55,072 nucleotides of DNA from Acidobacteriota bacterium. GTDB taxonomy: Bacteria; Acidobacteriota; Blastocatellia; Pyrinomonadales; Pyrinomonadaceae. A program made the translations under genes and the position numbers. The notes beneath the pieces are model-generated. The model was not told the origin of the DNA, did not search any database, and saw nothing but the letters and a program-made list of their open reading frames with translations. Positions within the stretch are counted from its first letter, which is position 1. Every line of letters starts with the position of its first letter. This document shows, one piece after another, positions 26,127 to 34,304 of this stretch. Location of the stretch: the NCBI GenBank assembly GCA_018269075.1, contig JAFDVJ010000051.1, forward strand, positions 1 to 55,072, read 5' to 3'.

Positions 26127-26262
26127 GTCCAAAATTTCTTTTGGCTCTACCTTTAAGACGCAATCTTCGATGATTTTTTTCGAAAATTGGATGCTCAAAT
26201 CTAAAATATTACTTATGGAAATGATTTTAATCGTTTATACATCATAAATTACGAAAAGTGAA

Positions 26263-27060
26263 ATGATTCTGGCGATTTTTTTCGCCGACGGTCAAAAAAA
26301 TTACTTTCGACGCCGAAAAAGACGGCCGAAGGTCCGGAAAAAAACGTTGCTTTTGCCGGTTAAAGAGCATAAAATTAGGTTCGCGTCTAAAGATCCGGTG
26401 AAAAAAGAACAGGAACCCGTCACGATTGAAAAGATTAGGAAGGCCCACGCCGCCCGGCGCGCCGAGATTCGCGCGCGGCTGGCCGAGTTTGAAGAGATCT
26501 GGGAGAACGGCAGCGACGAACGGCTCTGGGAAGAGATGGTTTTCTGCTTTTTTACGGGCGGCTGTTCGGCCAAAATGGGTCTTCGCTCGGTCGAGGCCGT
26601 CCGCCCGCTGCTGCTCGAAGGCACACACGAGGAGTTGATGAACGCGCTCGTCGGCCGTCATCGCTACCCGCGCGCCCGCGCCGGCTACATCGTCGCCTCG
26701 CGCGAATTTTTGCGGGAACACTGCAATCTCGAACTGCGTAGTAAATTAGAGAGCTTTGAAAATTCGTTGGAACGCCGCGACTGGCTGGTCAGGGAAAAGC
26801 GCATCAAGGGGCTCGGCTACAAGGAAGCGAGTCATTTTCTGCGCAACATCGGGCTCCGCGGATATGCCATTCTGGACAAGCATATTCTGCGCTCGCTGGC
26901 CGAGTTGAAAATAATTGACGACCCGAAGCCACCAAATACGCGTTTAAGGTATCTAACGATAGAAGATAAGTTGAAAGACTTAGCGTTGCTGTCCGAAATC
27001 GATTTCGACGAGCTGGATTTGGTCTTATGGTCGATGAAAACCGGCGAAATTCTTAAGTAA
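26263..27060 (+). CDS. Ogg2-type 8-oxoguanine DNA glycosylase/AP lyase
   Basis: Predicted base-excision repair enzyme that removes 8-oxoguanine and nicks the abasic site. The helix-hairpin-helix signature is GLGYKEASHFLRNIG, with the Schiff-base Lys187 and catalytic Asp205 (AILDKHILR) 18 residues apart, as in archaeal and Thermotoga Ogg2. As annotated the protein is 265 residues, but Ogg2 proteins are usually a little over 200. A GTG at 26398 would give 221 residues beginning VKKEQEPVTIEKI and fits better, while the first 45 residues are very basic and unlike the family. No strong Shine-Dalgarno separates the choices. It is followed after 33 bases by the retropepsin gene on the same strand. 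Confidence 0.85.
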   Translation: MILAIFFADGQKNYFRRRKRRPKVRKKTLLLPVKEHKIRFASKDPVKKEQEPVTIEKIRKAHAARRAEIRARLAEFEEIWENGSDERLWEEMVFCFFTGGCSAKMGLRSVEAVRPLLLEGTHEELMNALVGRHRYPRARAGYIVASREFLREHCNLELRSKLESFENSLERRDWLVREKRIKGLGYKEASHFLRNIGLRGYAILDKHILRSLAELKIIDDPKPPNTRLRYLTIEDKLKDLALLSEIDFDELDLVLWSMKTGEILK

Positions 27061-27093
27061 AAACCAACAAATCAAGGAAAGGAGTTGTAAATT

Positions 27094-28680
27094 ATGAAAT
27101 TTAGAATTCTGGCTGCTGACTTTTTCCGGTTTCCTTTCCAGACAAAGCGATTAGCGGTTTGCGTCCTAACCGCCTTGTTCGTTATCGGTCTGCCCGTTTT
27201 CAGTCTCGGCAGCGACGACGTCCAGCAAATCGAAGAAGATACGCGCCAGCAGATCAAGCAGGCCGACAAACTGGTCCGGAAGGGTAATTACCCTGAAGCC
27301 GAAGCGCTTCTGCGGAAGGTCATCGAAGCCAATCCCCAGCATTCGACCGCCAAATTAAAGCTCGCATATCTGTTTCTGAAGGAAAAACGCCTGCTCGACG
27401 CCTACAATCTGTCGTTCGAGATCGCCAAGGCCGAACCGAAAAACTCGTACGCCTACGCGGTTCTCGGCGCGACGCTGCTGACGTCCGGCAATTTCAAGGA
27501 AGCGCATAAGATCCTGTACACCGCGCTGGTTCTCAACAAAAAGGAGGCGCTCGCCTGGGCCGGTCTCGGGATGCTCGATTTTTACGAGAACCGGATCTTC
27601 GATTCGATCGACAATCTGAAGGTCGCCGTCTACGTCGATTCGGACGAGCCGGATTACGTGTTCGCGCTCGCGCAGGTCGAGGCGCGGGCCGAAAGATACG
27701 CCGACGCGGCCAATTCCTATTATCGTTTCCTGCAGGTTTCGCCGCAGACCGACTCCGAGCGCCGCGACCGCATCAAGGGGCTGATCAACTTTCTCAAATA
27801 TCTCGGCGGCAAACAGACGCTTTACGAGCTCGGCGGCACCGACCGGACCAAGGTCTCCTTCGAGCTGCTGAGAGATCGGCCGGTGATCACGCTGACGGTC
27901 AACAAAAAGGAAGAGCCGCTCAAGTTCGTGCTCGATACCGGTTCAGGCATCTCGGTCATCTCGCGCGAAACGGCCGAACGGCTGAAGATCAAGCCGATCA
28001 CGCGCGGCGGGCTCGCGCGGGCGATCGGCGGCGCGGGCAAGTTCGAGATCGTTTACGGCTTTCTGAAATCGGTCGCGATCGGCGGCGTCGAGGTCAGAAG
28101 CGTCCCGGTTTACATCCGCGAATTTCATTCGAACGACGAAAAGATCGACGGCTACATCGGGCTCTCGCTGATCTCGAAATTCCTGACGACGATCGATTAC
28201 GGCAGCCAGACGTTTTCGCTCGTCAAAAAGGAAGTCGCCGACGCGCAGGAGATGGTCGACAACAAGGACCTCTTTCTGCCGCTGCGGCTGACGTCGAGCG
28301 GTTTTCTGAGCGGCGAAGTGCAGCTCGAGGGCTTTGAGGATTCGCTCAACTTCATCGTCGACACCGGCGCCAGCATCTCGGTCATCTCGGACGAGCTGGC
28401 GAGTTCGTCCGAGATCAGCCGCTTCGTCCAGAACGAGAAAATGCGGGTCGTCGGCGCGGCCGGCGTGACCGAGGACGTGCCGTCGTTTCTGCTGCCGCGC
28501 GTCAGCTTCGGCCCGAATTCGTGCGAGCGAATCAAGGCGATCGCGCTCGATCTGGACATCATCAACGAGGCGTCGGGCTTCCGGCAGGCGGGAATTCTGG
28601 GCGGCAATTTCCTGAAGAATTACCGGCTGACCTTCGATTTCAAGAACTCGAAGGTGATTTTCACGCCCGTCACGAAGTGA
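27094..28680 (+). CDS. Exported TPR protein with two retropepsin-like aspartic protease domains
   Basis: 528 residues. An N-terminal hydrophobic segment (about 20-45, VCVLTALFVIGLPVFSL) should direct export. Residues about 55-240 form TPR-like helix pairs (EAEALLRKVIEANPQHSTAK, YAYAVLGATLLTSGNF). Two retropepsin-like domains follow: one with Asp281 in FVLDTGSGISVIS and IGLSLISKFLTTIDY near its end, the other with Asp423 in FIVDTGASISVIS and GILGGNFLKNYRLTFDF. Retropepsins need two DTG motifs per active site and usually dimerise; here both are in one chain. An AAGGAGTT Shine-Dalgarno lies upstream of the ATG. Probably periplasmic; the substrate is unknown. Confidence 0.87.
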   Translation: MKFRILAADFFRFPFQTKRLAVCVLTALFVIGLPVFSLGSDDVQQIEEDTRQQIKQADKLVRKGNYPEAEALLRKVIEANPQHSTAKLKLAYLFLKEKRLLDAYNLSFEIAKAEPKNSYAYAVLGATLLTSGNFKEAHKILYTALVLNKKEALAWAGLGMLDFYENRIFDSIDNLKVAVYVDSDEPDYVFALAQVEARAERYADAANSYYRFLQVSPQTDSERRDRIKGLINFLKYLGGKQTLYELGGTDRTKVSFELLRDRPVITLTVNKKEEPLKFVLDTGSGISVISRETAERLKIKPITRGGLARAIGGAGKFEIVYGFLKSVAIGGVEVRSVPVYIREFHSNDEKIDGYIGLSLISKFLTTIDYGSQTFSLVKKEVADAQEMVDNKDLFLPLRLTSSGFLSGEVQLEGFEDSLNFIVDTGASISVISDELASSSEISRFVQNEKMRVVGAAGVTEDVPSFLLPRVSFGPNSCERIKAIALDLDIINEASGFRQAGILGGNFLKNYRLTFDFKNSKVIFTPVTK

Positions 28681-28762
28681 GTGGAGAGTAGAGAGTAGAG
28701 AGTGAAGAGTCGATGTCGAAGACGGCTTGACTCGCCGCTCTCCACTCTCTACTCTCTACTAT
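28681..28762. repeat. Inverted word array (GAGAGT family) forming a hairpin
   Basis: GTGGAGAGTAGAGAGTAGAG on the left is answered by CTCTCCACTCTCTACTCTCT on the right around a spacer of about 28 bases. It fills the whole gap between the retropepsin stop and the PIN start and could act as a terminator or processing site. Confidence 0.85.
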
Positions 28763-28763
28763 C

Positions 28764-29222
28764 ATGAAGCAGAGTCTGTACCTCGAAACCTCGGTCGTCG
28801 GCGCGTATCTCGATAACGGCGAGCCGTTCCGGCGCGACCTGACGATTCGCTGGTGGGAGCACGAGCTTTCCGAATACCGGGCGTTCAGCTCGGTGCTCGT
28901 CAGACGCGAGCTCGAACGCGTCGCCGAGCCGCACCGGACGGGCTATCTCAAACTGATCGAGCCGCTCGAAAATCTCGAGCTCGTCGAAGAAGTCGCGATC
29001 CTCGCCGACGGCTATATCTCGCGCGGCATCTTTCACCGGAAATACATCGCCGACGCGCTCCACGTCGCGCTCGCGTCGTTCTACAAGATCGATTATCTGG
29101 TGACGTGGAATTTCGGCCATCTCGCGAACGTTCGCAAGCAGGCGCGGATCAGACTTTTCAACACCGCCGCCGGTTTTTTTTCGCCGGTCATCGTGACGCC
29201 GGAATTTCTGGTTCACAGTTGA
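28764..29222 (+). CDS. PIN-domain protein, VapC-like
   Basis: 152-residue predicted PIN-fold ribonuclease. The first strand reads SLYLETSVVGAYLD with Glu8 in the place of the usual Asp; the later acidic cluster is YIADALHVALA, and TWNFGHL is the typical fourth-strand motif (WNFxHL) of this PIN subgroup. Such proteins are usually toxins in VapBC-type pairs. A small protein resembling the antitoxins of this subgroup is encoded downstream (29386-29589) rather than upstream, separated by a GATTTCGG word array. No strong Shine-Dalgarno precedes the ATG because the repeat hairpin ends two bases before it, so expression may depend on that structure. Confidence 0.82.
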   Translation: MKQSLYLETSVVGAYLDNGEPFRRDLTIRWWEHELSEYRAFSSVLVRRELERVAEPHRTGYLKLIEPLENLELVEEVAILADGYISRGIFHRKYIADALHVALASFYKIDYLVTWNFGHLANVRKQARIRLFNTAAGFFSPVIVTPEFLVHS

Positions 29223-29256
29223 CGATTGGGGGCGGAGGACTGACAATAATAGTGTC

Positions 29257-29296
29257 GATTTCGGATTTCGGATTTTGGATTTCGGATTTCGGATTT
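29257..29296. repeat. GATTTCGG word array, single arm
   Basis: Several copies of ATTTCGG in tandem, with one TTTTGG variant, between the PIN gene and the small downstream gene. The same word recurs at 30380, 30529, 32491, 32581, 33294 and 54961. Confidence 0.88.
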
Positions 29297-29385
29297 ATCC
29301 TGAAACGTGAAATCCGGTAGTGCAGAGACCCGGATTCGAAAAAGGAATAAAGGCCGGTTTTCAGGGGAAAACGGTCTCGGAAACA

Positions 29386-29589
29386 ATGTATCGTCGCCCG
29401 AAATTTTTGGAGGTTCTGCTCGAGATTCGCCGGAATATGTCGCGCGAGGCTGATTACGACGTCGATCTGTTCGGCGAAATGGTCCGCAGCGACGGTTTTC
29501 CGGCCGACGACCGGGGCTTCGCGCTCAGCGAACCGGCGCCGGAGCGCGCGAAAAAGGGAAAAAAGGCGGGGGAAAGCCGCAAATCGTAA
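29386..29589 (+). CDS. Small protein, possible PIN-partner antitoxin
   Basis: 67 residues from the ATG at 29386 (MYRRPKFLEVLLEIRRNMSR). The central EVLLEIRRNMSREADYDVD is like the short antitoxins (LEEIRRxREExxxxxxYD pattern) that accompany PIN proteins of this kind, and the C-terminus is basic (KKGKKAGESRK). The reading frame extends upstream to 29320, but that part has no similarity and no better ribosome site. Its stop is three bases before the next gene's ATG, so the two are translationally coupled. If it is an antitoxin the order is toxin-first, opposite to most vapBC. Moderate-to-low certainty. Confidence 0.5.
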   Translation: MYRRPKFLEVLLEIRRNMSREADYDVDLFGEMVRSDGFPADDRGFALSEPAPERAKKGKKAGESRKS

Positions 29590-29592
29590 TCG

Positions 29593-30381
29593 ATGGAAAT
29601 AGCTTTTGACGCAATCGGTCTGGAAATTCCGAACGAGACGGCCTTTAACGATCTCGCGGAAGACGTCGGCAAGCGCGGCGAAGTCTCGACGCTCGCGCGC
29701 AAGGGCGGGATTCTGCACGGGCGCTGTCTGAAGTTCGGCGCCGGGCTCGAGGTCTGGACGCTCTTTTACGAATCCGGCAAGGGCGAGCTGCTCTACGCCG
29801 ACTGCCGGCCGGCGTTTCGCGCGCGCTACGAGCAGCGGATCTCGCCGTGGATCCTCAGCGAGTCGAACGAGGACAGCGAGGCCGTCATCCACGGCTTTAT
29901 CGAAGATTCCGAGCGCGACGTGCTTTTTCAGCTTCAGAATCTGACCGAGGTCGGCGCGGCGGCGCTCGATCCGGCGACGCTCCGCGTCGGTCTGTGCGGG
30001 CTCGCCTACCGCGCCGAGGTCTTCGACAACCGGAAAAAATCTTTCTGGAAATCCTACGACGAGATGGCGCTCAACGTCATCGAAAACGAGAACGACTGGA
30101 GCCTCGGCGGCCGGATCGTCGCCTTTGAGGCCCTGCGCAACCCGCAGTCGGGCCGCGATCTGTTCTGGATCTACGTCGATCTCGACGGCTTCCGGCTCGA
30201 GATGCTGGTCAACCAGCAGGCCCTGCGGGGCGAAAAGCTCCAGGTCGGCGCGTACATCGAGGCCGACGTCTGGCTGCAGGGCCATATTCTGACCGAAACG
30301 CCGCGGCGCAGCGCCTACGAAGGCATCGACTGGACGATGCGCCCCGCCGATTTCTGGCAGAAGTTCAAAAAACCCAATTGA
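29593..30381 (+). CDS. Hypothetical protein, 262 residues
   Basis: I do not recognise a family. The protein is soluble, acidic, and has no signal peptide or membrane segment. It contains a GLEIPNETAFNDLAEDVGKRG start, alternating strand-like segments, and a C-terminal part (LNQQALRGEKLQVGAYIEADVWLQG, split in the text) that reads like a small beta-barrel with a GxYIxAxVWLQG end. It starts three bases after the small protein before it, with which it is probably co-transcribed. Codon use and GC match the neighbours, and the reading frame is far better than the other frames, so the gene is real; the function is unknown. Confidence 0.7.
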   Translation: MEIAFDAIGLEIPNETAFNDLAEDVGKRGEVSTLARKGGILHGRCLKFGAGLEVWTLFYESGKGELLYADCRPAFRARYEQRISPWILSESNEDSEAVIHGFIEDSERDVLFQLQNLTEVGAAALDPATLRVGLCGLAYRAEVFDNRKKSFWKSYDEMALNVIENENDWSLGGRIVAFEALRNPQSGRDLFWIYVDLDGFRLEMLVNQQALRGEKLQVGAYIEADVWLQGHILTETPRRSAYEGIDWTMRPADFWQKFKKPN

Positions 30382-30558
30382 TTTCGGATTTCGGATTTCG
30401 GATTTCGGATTGGTTTGGGGGCGGGCAATCCTCGGTTTTAGAGAAATGTTCAGGTTAATGGAAAGCGTAATGGCGGTTTTTCATTTGAAAACAGTATAAG
30501 GCGGATACTGGATTCCGGCGGCGGAAATTCCGAAATCCGAAATCCGAAATCCGAAATC
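30380..30558. repeat. GATTTCGG array and its inverse flanking a 117-bp spacer
   Basis: The direct array (30380-30411) starts inside the stop codon of the hypothetical gene, and the inverse array (30529-30558, CCGAAAT repeats) ends three bases before the ATG of the transglycosylase. Arms of about 30 bases can pair. The spacer holds a TATAAG at about 30494 that could be a -10, without a clear -35. Confidence 0.85.
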
Positions 30559-30561
30559 AAA

Positions 30562-31143
30562 ATGCGTCGTTTTTTGCCCTTCGTTCTGCTGATCGCCGTC
30601 GCCGCCGTCATCTCGGCCATCGGCGCCTATTATTTCAATGAATACTGGATTCACCGCTACGACGAGCTGATCGCGCGGCAGGCGCGGATTTACAGTCTCG
30701 ACGAAAAACTCGTCTGGAGCGTCATCTACGAGGAGACCTATTTCCGGGCGTGGAAGATCGGCGCGGCCGAGGAGGTCGGTCTGATGCAGGTCACGCCGAC
30801 GGTCGCGCGGGCGTGGGCGAAGGAGACCGGTTTTCACGAATTCGAAAAACAGACGGCCGAAAACGTCAACGCCTTTCTGAGCGATCCCGAGCGCAACATT
30901 CAGGTCGGCTGCTGGTATCTCGAAAAGCTCCGCGAAAAATATCGCGGCTATTCGGCCGAGGAATCGATGACGCTCGCCGCCTACAACGCCGGGCCGAGCC
31001 GCGTCGAGGAATGGAGCAAACCGGCCCAGAATCCGACGCTGATGAGCGAACAGTCCTTTATCGAAAAGATCAACATCCCGTCGACCAAGTCTTACGTCAC
31101 CGCGATTCTCGGCCGCTACCGCGAAGTCCTCAGAGGAAAATGA
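30562..31143 (+). CDS. Membrane-anchored lytic transglycosylase (SLT family)
   Basis: 193 residues. An uncleaved-looking membrane segment (about 5-25, FVLLIAVAAVISAIGAYYF) precedes a goose-lysozyme-like SLT domain. Motifs: EETYF with Glu58 in the catalytic position (ESxF equivalent), GLMQVTP (GLMQ), and AAYNAGP (AYNAG). This family cuts peptidoglycan glycan strands, leaving 1,6-anhydro ends, and works in the periplasm. The gene's stop overlaps the next start (ATGA at 31140-31143), so it is coupled to an amidohydrolase of unrelated role. Confidence 0.93.
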   Translation: MRRFLPFVLLIAVAAVISAIGAYYFNEYWIHRYDELIARQARIYSLDEKLVWSVIYEETYFRAWKIGAAEEVGLMQVTPTVARAWAKETGFHEFEKQTAENVNAFLSDPERNIQVGCWYLEKLREKYRGYSAEESMTLAAYNAGPSRVEEWSKPAQNPTLMSEQSFIEKINIPSTKSYVTAILGRYREVLRGK

Positions 31144-32489
31144 AGATCCTGACCGCCGATCACGTTCTCCCGATCACCGGCGACGCGCTCGAACGGGGCG
31201 CGGTCGCGGTCGACGGCGAACGGATCGCCGCCGTCGGGCCGCGGGCCGCAATCATCGAAAACTATCCGGCCGCGCCGGTCGAAGACTTCGGCGCGGCCGC
31301 GATCCTGCCCGGTTTCGTCAACGTCCATTCGCATCTCGAGATCACCGCGATGCGCGGGTTCCTCGACGAATTCGACGCCGACTTCGCCGCCTGGCTGCTG
31401 ACGCTCACGAAGACGCGCGCCGAGCGATTGTCCGACGATGACGTCCAGACGGCCGCCGTCGCCGGCGCGGTCGAGGGCGCGCGCGCCGGCGTGACCTGCT
31501 TCGGCGACATCGGAAGACTCGGCCGCCACGGCTTCGAGGCGCTCAAACGCGCCGGTCTGCGCGGGATCGTCTTTCAGGAAACCGAGTTTTCGCCCGCCGA
31601 CCGGACGGCCGACGAGGATTTCGAAAAGCTCCGCGAAAAATTTCTCGCGCTCCGGGAGGGCGAGACCGCGCTCGTCAAGACGGGCCTTTCGCCGCATTCG
31701 CCGTACACGGTCGGGCCGCGGCTTTTCCAAAAAATCGCCGAATACGCGATCGAAACAAACGTCAAGATCACGATTCACGCCGCCGAATCGCGCGAGGAAG
31801 AGGAATTTATGCGCGCCGGGACCGGATTTTTCGCGGCGCTTTACCGGAAATTCGGGCACGAATGGAACGCGCCGCGCTGCTCGTCGGTCGAGTATCTCGA
31901 ACGGCTCGGCGTTCTCCGCGCGAGGCCTTTGCTCGCGCACTGCGTGACGGTTTCCGATCGCGACCTCGAAATTATTAAGGAAACCGATTCGCGCGTCGCC
32001 CACTGCCCGAAGTCGAACGCCAAGTTCGGCCACGGGATCGCGCCGTTCGAGCGGTTTCTCGACGCCGGCATCAGGACCGGATTCGGCAGCGATTCCGTGG
32101 CCAGCAACAACACCTGCGACATTCTCGAAGAAGCCCGCTTCGCGACCGTTTTCGCGCGCAGCGCCGCCGATCGGCAAAGATTTCTGCACGCGCGCGAGAT
32201 CGTCGAAACGGCGACGCTCGGCGGCGCGCGCGCGCTCGGGCTCGATGCCGAGATCGGCTCGCTCGAAGCCGGCAAGCAGGCCGACCTCGCCGTCGTCGGG
32301 CTCGACGACATCGCGCAGCTGCCGGTTCACGACCCGTACGCGGCGCTCGTTTTCGCCTCGAACGCGCGCGACGTCCGCCTGACGATGGTCGCCGGCCGCG
32401 AAATCTACCGCGACGGCGCCGTCACGACGCTCGACGAACCCGCGCTCAAAGCGAAAATGCGCGCGCTCGCCCGCCAGATAAAAACATAG
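31140..32489 (+). CDS. Amidohydrolase, deaminase-like (SAH/MTA or aminofutalosine type)
   Basis: 449-residue cytosolic metal-dependent hydrolase of the Atz/Trz-SsnA group. Features: a small beta-sandwich start (LTADHVLP), the metal site HSHLE in LPGFVNVHSHLEITAM, HAAES (third His), AHCVT (fourth His), and GSDSVASNN with the catalytic Asp. Proteins of this type deaminate S-adenosylhomocysteine, methylthioadenosine, guanine or aminofutalosine; nearby genes do not decide among them. I set the start at the ATG that overlaps the previous stop (MKILTADHV), because earlier codons in the frame belong to the transglycosylase. The C-terminus ends two bases before another GATTTCGG array. Confidence 0.85.
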   Translation: MKILTADHVLPITGDALERGAVAVDGERIAAVGPRAAIIENYPAAPVEDFGAAAILPGFVNVHSHLEITAMRGFLDEFDADFAAWLLTLTKTRAERLSDDDVQTAAVAGAVEGARAGVTCFGDIGRLGRHGFEALKRAGLRGIVFQETEFSPADRTADEDFEKLREKFLALREGETALVKTGLSPHSPYTVGPRLFQKIAEYAIETNVKITIHAAESREEEEFMRAGTGFFAALYRKFGHEWNAPRCSSVEYLERLGVLRARPLLAHCVTVSDRDLEIIKETDSRVAHCPKSNAKFGHGIAPFERFLDAGIRTGFGSDSVASNNTCDILEEARFATVFARSAADRQRFLHAREIVETATLGGARALGLDAEIGSLEAGKQADLAVVGLDDIAQLPVHDPYAALVFASNARDVRLTMVAGREIYRDGAVTTLDEPALKAKMRALARQIKT

Positions 32490-32490
32490 C

Positions 32491-32628
32491 GATTTCGGAT
32501 TTCGGATTTCGGATTTCGGATTTGTCTGTTTTTCGAAGTTCGACTTTCGTTTGTCAATCGAAAACCGACAACACCAAACCAATCCGAAATCCGAAATCCG
32601 AAATCCGAAATCGACCTAATCCGAAATC
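32491..32628. repeat. GATTTCGG array and its inverse between convergent genes
   Basis: Direct array 32491-32523, about 57 bases of spacer, then inverse array 32581-32612 and a further partial copy to 32628 that overlaps the stop end of the histidine phosphatase. It can form a long stem between the 3' ends of two convergent genes, the place expected of a two-way terminator. Confidence 0.85.
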
Positions 32629-33331
32629 AGTCTTCGATACAAAAATTGTCCTGCTCGATCGTGTAGCGTCGGCGGCGGGCGTCGAAGACGTATGAGGTGA
32701 CGGCGCAGTTGGCGACGTCGGACGCGCGGTCGATCGCCATCAGCTCGGCTTCGGGCAGGTTTTCGACGATGTAGCGAAAGATGCGGACGACGACTTCGTG
32801 GGTGACGACGAGAATCCGTTCGCCGGCGTAATCGAGCCGCAGGTCGCGCCAGAACGAGCGGACGCGGAGCGCGACGTCGCACCAGCTCTCGCCGCCCGGC
32901 GCGCGGTAGTAAAACTTTCCGAGCGCGTCGCGTTTGGCCATCTCGTCGGGGAATTTCGCGAGCGCGCCGCGCCGCGTCAGATGGTCGAAGAGGCCGAGCT
33001 CGCGCTCGCGCAGGCGTTCGTCGAAAAATATCCTGACGCCGGTCAGACCGCCGTGCTCGACGACGAGCCGCGCCGTTTCGGCCGCGCGGACATAGGGCGA
33101 GGAAAAAATGACCGACGGTTTTTCCGCCTGCGAACGAAACCAGCGGCCGAGCGCGGCGGATTGACGCGCGCCTTCCGCCGAGAGCGGCACGTCGGGCTCG
33201 CGTTCGGGGAAATCGATCGTCGCCGCATCGGTCTTTTCGGCCTCGTGCCGCGCGACGTTCGCGGTGCTCTCGCCGTGGCGGACAAACAGGAGGGATTTCG
33301 GATTTCGGATTTCGGATTTCGGATTTGGCAT
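32627..33331 (-). CDS. Histidine phosphatase family protein with a repeat-derived N-terminus
   Basis: 234 residues. The phosphoglycerate-mutase-like core starts at LLFVRHGESTAN with the phospho-acceptor His in RHGE; SSPYVRAAETA and the second catalytic His in VVTHEVVVR follow. Family members remove phosphates from sugars, nucleotides or proteins; the substrate is unknown. The first 13 residues (MPNPKSEIRNPKS) are encoded by the GATTTCGG array at 33294-33326, read on the opposite strand. No other ATG lies between the array and the core, so either the repeat supplied the start codon or a non-ATG codon such as CTG within SLLFV is used. Confidence 0.88.
   Translation of the reverse strand: MPNPKSEIRNPKSLLFVRHGESTANVARHEAEKTDAATIDFPEREPDVPLSAEGARQSAALGRWFRSQAEKPSVIFSSPYVRAAETARLVVEHGGLTGVRIFFDERLRERELGLFDHLTRRGALAKFPDEMAKRDALGKFYYRAPGGESWCDVALRVRSFWRDLRLDYAGERILVVTHEVVVRIFRYIVENLPEAELMAIDRASDVANCAVTSYVFDARRRRYTIEQDNFCIED
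33294..33326. repeat. GATTTCGG array overlapping a gene start
   Basis: Four ATTTCGG units in tandem, lying over the first codons of the histidine phosphatase gene (minus strand). Confidence 0.88.
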
Positions 33332-33492
33332 CTTGGTCGTGAGCGGCGAAACGAGCGGGAAGTTCAGCGGCCGTTCGGTCTTTTATTGTGAAGCAGCCTG
33401 CGTGATTTTCAAAACCTCGAAACGCGCCGGCCGGCCGTTCGGCGTGTTTCCGCGCCGGTCATCGACGGCCGAACGTCTTTTCGGTGAAGCTC

Positions 33493-33744
33493 GTTGCCCG
33501 AGCGTATTTGCCCGTTGCCCAAGCGTATTTGCCCGTTGCCCGAGCGTATTTGCTCGTTGCCAATGCGAATTTGCTCGTTGCCCGAGCGTATTTGCTCGTT
33601 GCCCGAGCGTATTTGCTCGTTGCCCAAGCGTATTTGCTCGTTGCCAATGCGAATTTGACCGTTGCCAATGCGAATTTGACCGTTGCCCGAACGTATTCTC
33701 TCGTTGCCAATGCGAATTCTCTCGTTGCCCGAACGGATTGACAT
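33493..33744. repeat. 21-bp tandem array, twelve units
   Basis: Twelve 21-bp units begin GTTGCC. The next bases are one of three types: CGAGCG (A), CAAGCG (B) or AATGCG (C); reading left to right the order is A B A C A A B C C A C A, with slight changes in the last three. The end of the unit also switches (TTTGCCC, TTTGCTC, TTTGACC, TTCTCTC). Several frames on both strands stay open through it (heptads such as YARATSK), which I regard as a consequence of the period. It lies just downstream of the membrane-protein gene 33763-34299. Confidence 0.88.
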
Positions 33745-33762
33745 CGAGGCGAAGGTGCGCGG

Positions 33763-34299
33763 CTAGAGGGCGATGAAATTCCGGTAAAAGCCGACGACGA
33801 AGACCGTCAGCAGGCCGCCGCCGACGAGGCCGGCGATGAAGATGTAGAGATAATCGCGGGTCGTGTAGCGCATATAGGTTTTCGGATAGACTTTTTTGTC
33901 GGTCGCTTCGTAAACGAACCGGCTGCAGAAATCGAAGTTTCGGCCCGTCAGCGTGATCCGCTGGCGGCCGTCGCCGGCGGGCTCGGTTTCGAATTGAAAG
34001 GTGATGTATTCGTCGTCGCGGGCGAGCTGCTGATTGTAGTATTTTTCCGAGTTCGGCGGGACGAGAAAGGTGTAATCGGTCGAGTCTCTTTTGATCTCGT
34101 CCAACTGGCCGAGCGGCCGGTTGTAAACCTTGCCGCCCGTGAAAAAGAGCGCGGCGCCCGGCGGATTCGGGGCTTTTTCGATCACGACCGTCTTTTCGAA
34201 TTCCCAGAAAAGATCGAAGAACTTCGCGCCCGCGTAAAACCCGGCGCAGAATTCGACGGCGAAGAGCAGGAAGAGCGTGGGTCTGGAAATTCGGGCCAT
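33763..34299 (-). CDS. Unknown two-membrane-segment protein, paralogue of the one at 44488-45021
   Basis: 178 residues: membrane segment about 6-26 (LFLLFAVEFCAGFYAGAKFF), an extracytoplasmic domain of about 115 residues, and a second membrane segment at about 150-172 (LYIFIAGLVGGGLLTVFVVG). The middle carries DYTFLVPPNSEKYYN and FVYEATDKKVYPKT. The same pattern (DYSFLVPP, FHVYEATDKEVFPKT, GMLGGGL) occurs in the second copy. I do not recognise a family. It appears monocistronic, with a 21-bp array after its end and GTCTTAAGTC word repeats before its start. Confidence 0.75.
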   Translation of the reverse strand: MARISRPTLFLLFAVEFCAGFYAGAKFFDLFWEFEKTVVIEKAPNPPGAALFFTGGKVYNRPLGQLDEIKRDSTDYTFLVPPNSEKYYNQQLARDDEYITFQFETEPAGDGRQRITLTGRNFDFCSRFVYEATDKKVYPKTYMRYTTRDYLYIFIAGLVGGGLLTVFVVGFYRNFIAL

Positions 34300-34304
34300 A
34301 TTGC

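Noticed and set aside
33409..33744. Heptad proteins in several frames of the second 21-bp array
   Set aside because: Frames on both strands stay open equally, as expected of a period divisible by three without stops.
33493..33744. CRISPR array
   Set aside because: Units abut directly with no spacers and no cas genes are present.
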